The position numbers and the translations under genes were made by a program. Shown piece after piece: positions 13,052 to 13,445 of a DNA stretch of 13,445 nt. The stretch lies in NCBI GenBank assembly GCA_934503275.1, contig CAKSVD010000031.1, forward strand, positions 1 through 13,445. Direction: 5' to 3'. The notes beneath the pieces are model-generated. The model had not been told where the DNA came from. It worked only from the letters and a program-made list of their open reading frames with translations, and did not search any database. Every line of letters starts with the position of its first letter. Position 1 is the stretch's first letter. This DNA is from an uncultured Faecalibacterium sp. Lineage in GTDB: Bacteria; Bacillota; Clostridia; Oscillospirales; Ruminococcaceae.

Positions 13052-13234
13052 GTACGTGCGTACACGCTCCGCAGGGATTCTAATGGGCTTGGCCCCTTGG
13101 CACACAGACTTTGGCACAAAGTCTAGTGTGTTACACCTTGTCAGAGGTGTACAGGCTCCCGGTACGCACGTACACAGCGATTGCCCCCAATGCGTCATAT
13201 AGGGTGACGACCAAGTTCGCACAAAGCGAACTTG
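13052..13234. repeat. Multi-hairpin intergenic block
   Basis: The 436-nt gap between the ICMT-family gene and the tRNA holds no convincing gene but many inverted repeats. An outer pair, GTACGTGCGTAC (13052-13063) with GTACGCACGTAC (13162-13173), encloses two hairpins. One is CACAC-AGACTTTG (13101-13113) with CAAAGTCT-A-GTGTG (13117-13130), 13 bp around 3 nt with a 1-nt bulge. The other is ACACCT/AGGTGT (13133-13138, 13145-13150). Outside follow CGTCA/TGACG (13193-13197, 13205-13209) and CAAGTTCGC/GCGAACTTG (13212-13220, 13226-13234). This could be a miniature mobile element or a structured RNA. Confidence 0.6.
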
Positions 13235-13246
13235 ATTCCTCAAAGC

Positions 13247-13293
13247 AAAAGGCAGGATACCACCGCCATGGTGATACCCTGCCTTTGCTCGTT
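13247..13293. repeat. 47-bp hairpin repeat, copy 2
   Basis: This is the second copy of the element at 11804-11850, with two substitutions, both in the loop region, so the 9-bp outer stem is intact. It lies between the multi-hairpin block and the terminator of the tRNA gene. Confidence 0.75.
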
Positions 13294-13333
13294 TACCGTT
13301 CCGAGTAGTCCTTCCGCAGAACCTCTGATAAAC

Positions 13334-13381
13334 AAAAAACGTACCCGAACCCTTTCTCATAGAGAATCGGGTTCGAGTACG
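13334..13381 (-). terminator. Terminator of the tRNA-Val transcript (minus strand)
   Basis: A long stem, 13340-13352 with 13369-13381 (one mismatch), continues after a short internal gap as 13354-13358 with 13362-13366 around an ATA loop. Six Ts (13339-13334) follow on the minus strand. It lies 8 nt downstream of the tRNA CCA end. Confidence 0.9.
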
Positions 13382-13388
13382 AACTGTA

Positions 13389-13445
13389 TGGTGGACGGTA
13401 CAGGACTCGAACCTGTGACCTCCTGCACGTCAAGCAGATGCTCTA
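13389..13445 (-). tRNA. tRNA-Val (anticodon GAC), 5' part beyond window edge
   Basis: On the minus strand the visible 57 nt read from the end of the D-arm (GAGC) through the anticodon stem TCTGC/GCAGG, the loop TTGACGT with anticodon GAC, variable loop AGGTC, T-stem ACAGG/CCTGT with loop TTCGAGT, and acceptor strand ACCGTCC. Discriminator A and an encoded CCA complete the 3' end (13391-13389). GAC reads GUC and GUU valine codons. The acceptor 5' strand and most of the D-arm are outside the window. Confidence 0.95.

Noticed and set aside
11804..13293. CRISPR array formed by the repeated hairpin sequence
   Set aside because: There are only two copies nearly 1.4 kb apart with genes between, no regular spacers and no cas genes.
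12974..13360. A 128-codon minus-strand open frame beside the tRNA
   Set aside because: It is made of the inverted repeats, the 47-bp repeat and terminator flank; it has no ribosome site or domain and is Cys/Arg/Thr-rich in a haphazard way.

Overview
The window looks like a chromosomal segment of a GC-rich gut Firmicute, most likely Faecalibacterium or a close Ruminococcaceae/Oscillospiraceae relative. This is inferred from GC-rich coding DNA combined with strong AGGAGG ribosome sites, sigma-A promoters, Agr-type (LytTR/GHKL) signalling, family 3 glycoside hydrolases and a clostridial-type tRNA-Val. The genus is inferred from style, not proven.

Left part (1-3505): the 5' end of a TraX-family membrane protein gene (minus strand, cut by the window edge) is divergent from a LysR-type regulator. 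The gap between them holds a textbook promoter and a T-N11-A operator-like dyad. A Tat-exported lipase-like alpha/beta hydrolase follows with its own promoter and terminator. Convergent to it is a 47-codon remnant of a PPC/DUF296 (PD1-like) DNA-binding protein, truncated where the promoter of the next operon begins.

Centre (3506-11695): an AgrA-type response regulator and an AgrC-type sensor kinase overlap by 4 nt. No AgrB or AgrD is visible, and the kinase ATP lid looks degenerate. A strong terminator follows. Then come two family 3 glycoside hydrolases and a GtrA-family membrane protein, all on the plus strand. The first hydrolase (952 aa) has inverted domain order (C-domain, Fn3-like, then TIM barrel) and is held in the membrane by helices at both ends, with its catalytic part predicted outside. 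The second (805 aa) has conventional order and no signal peptide, so it is probably cytoplasmic. Together they suggest beta-glycoside cleavage at the cell surface and inside the cell, with GtrA possibly moving a lipid-linked sugar.

Right part (11696-13445): an accessory-looking stretch rich in inverted repeats. It holds a 64-nt near-perfect hairpin, two copies of a 47-bp hairpin repeat, an 81-aa unknown gene behind a structured leader, and a strikingly AT-rich isoprenylcysteine-methyltransferase-family gene. A 122-nt multi-hairpin block follows, and the window ends in the 3' part of a tRNA-Val(GAC) gene (minus strand) with its terminator. A 17-bp imperfect copy of the tRNA's anticodon-stem/T-arm sequence lies 1.55 kb away in direct orientation, so the AT-rich genes may sit in the relic of a tRNA-targeting island. 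No integrase or transposase is visible. There is no CRISPR array, rRNA or complete mobile element in the window.
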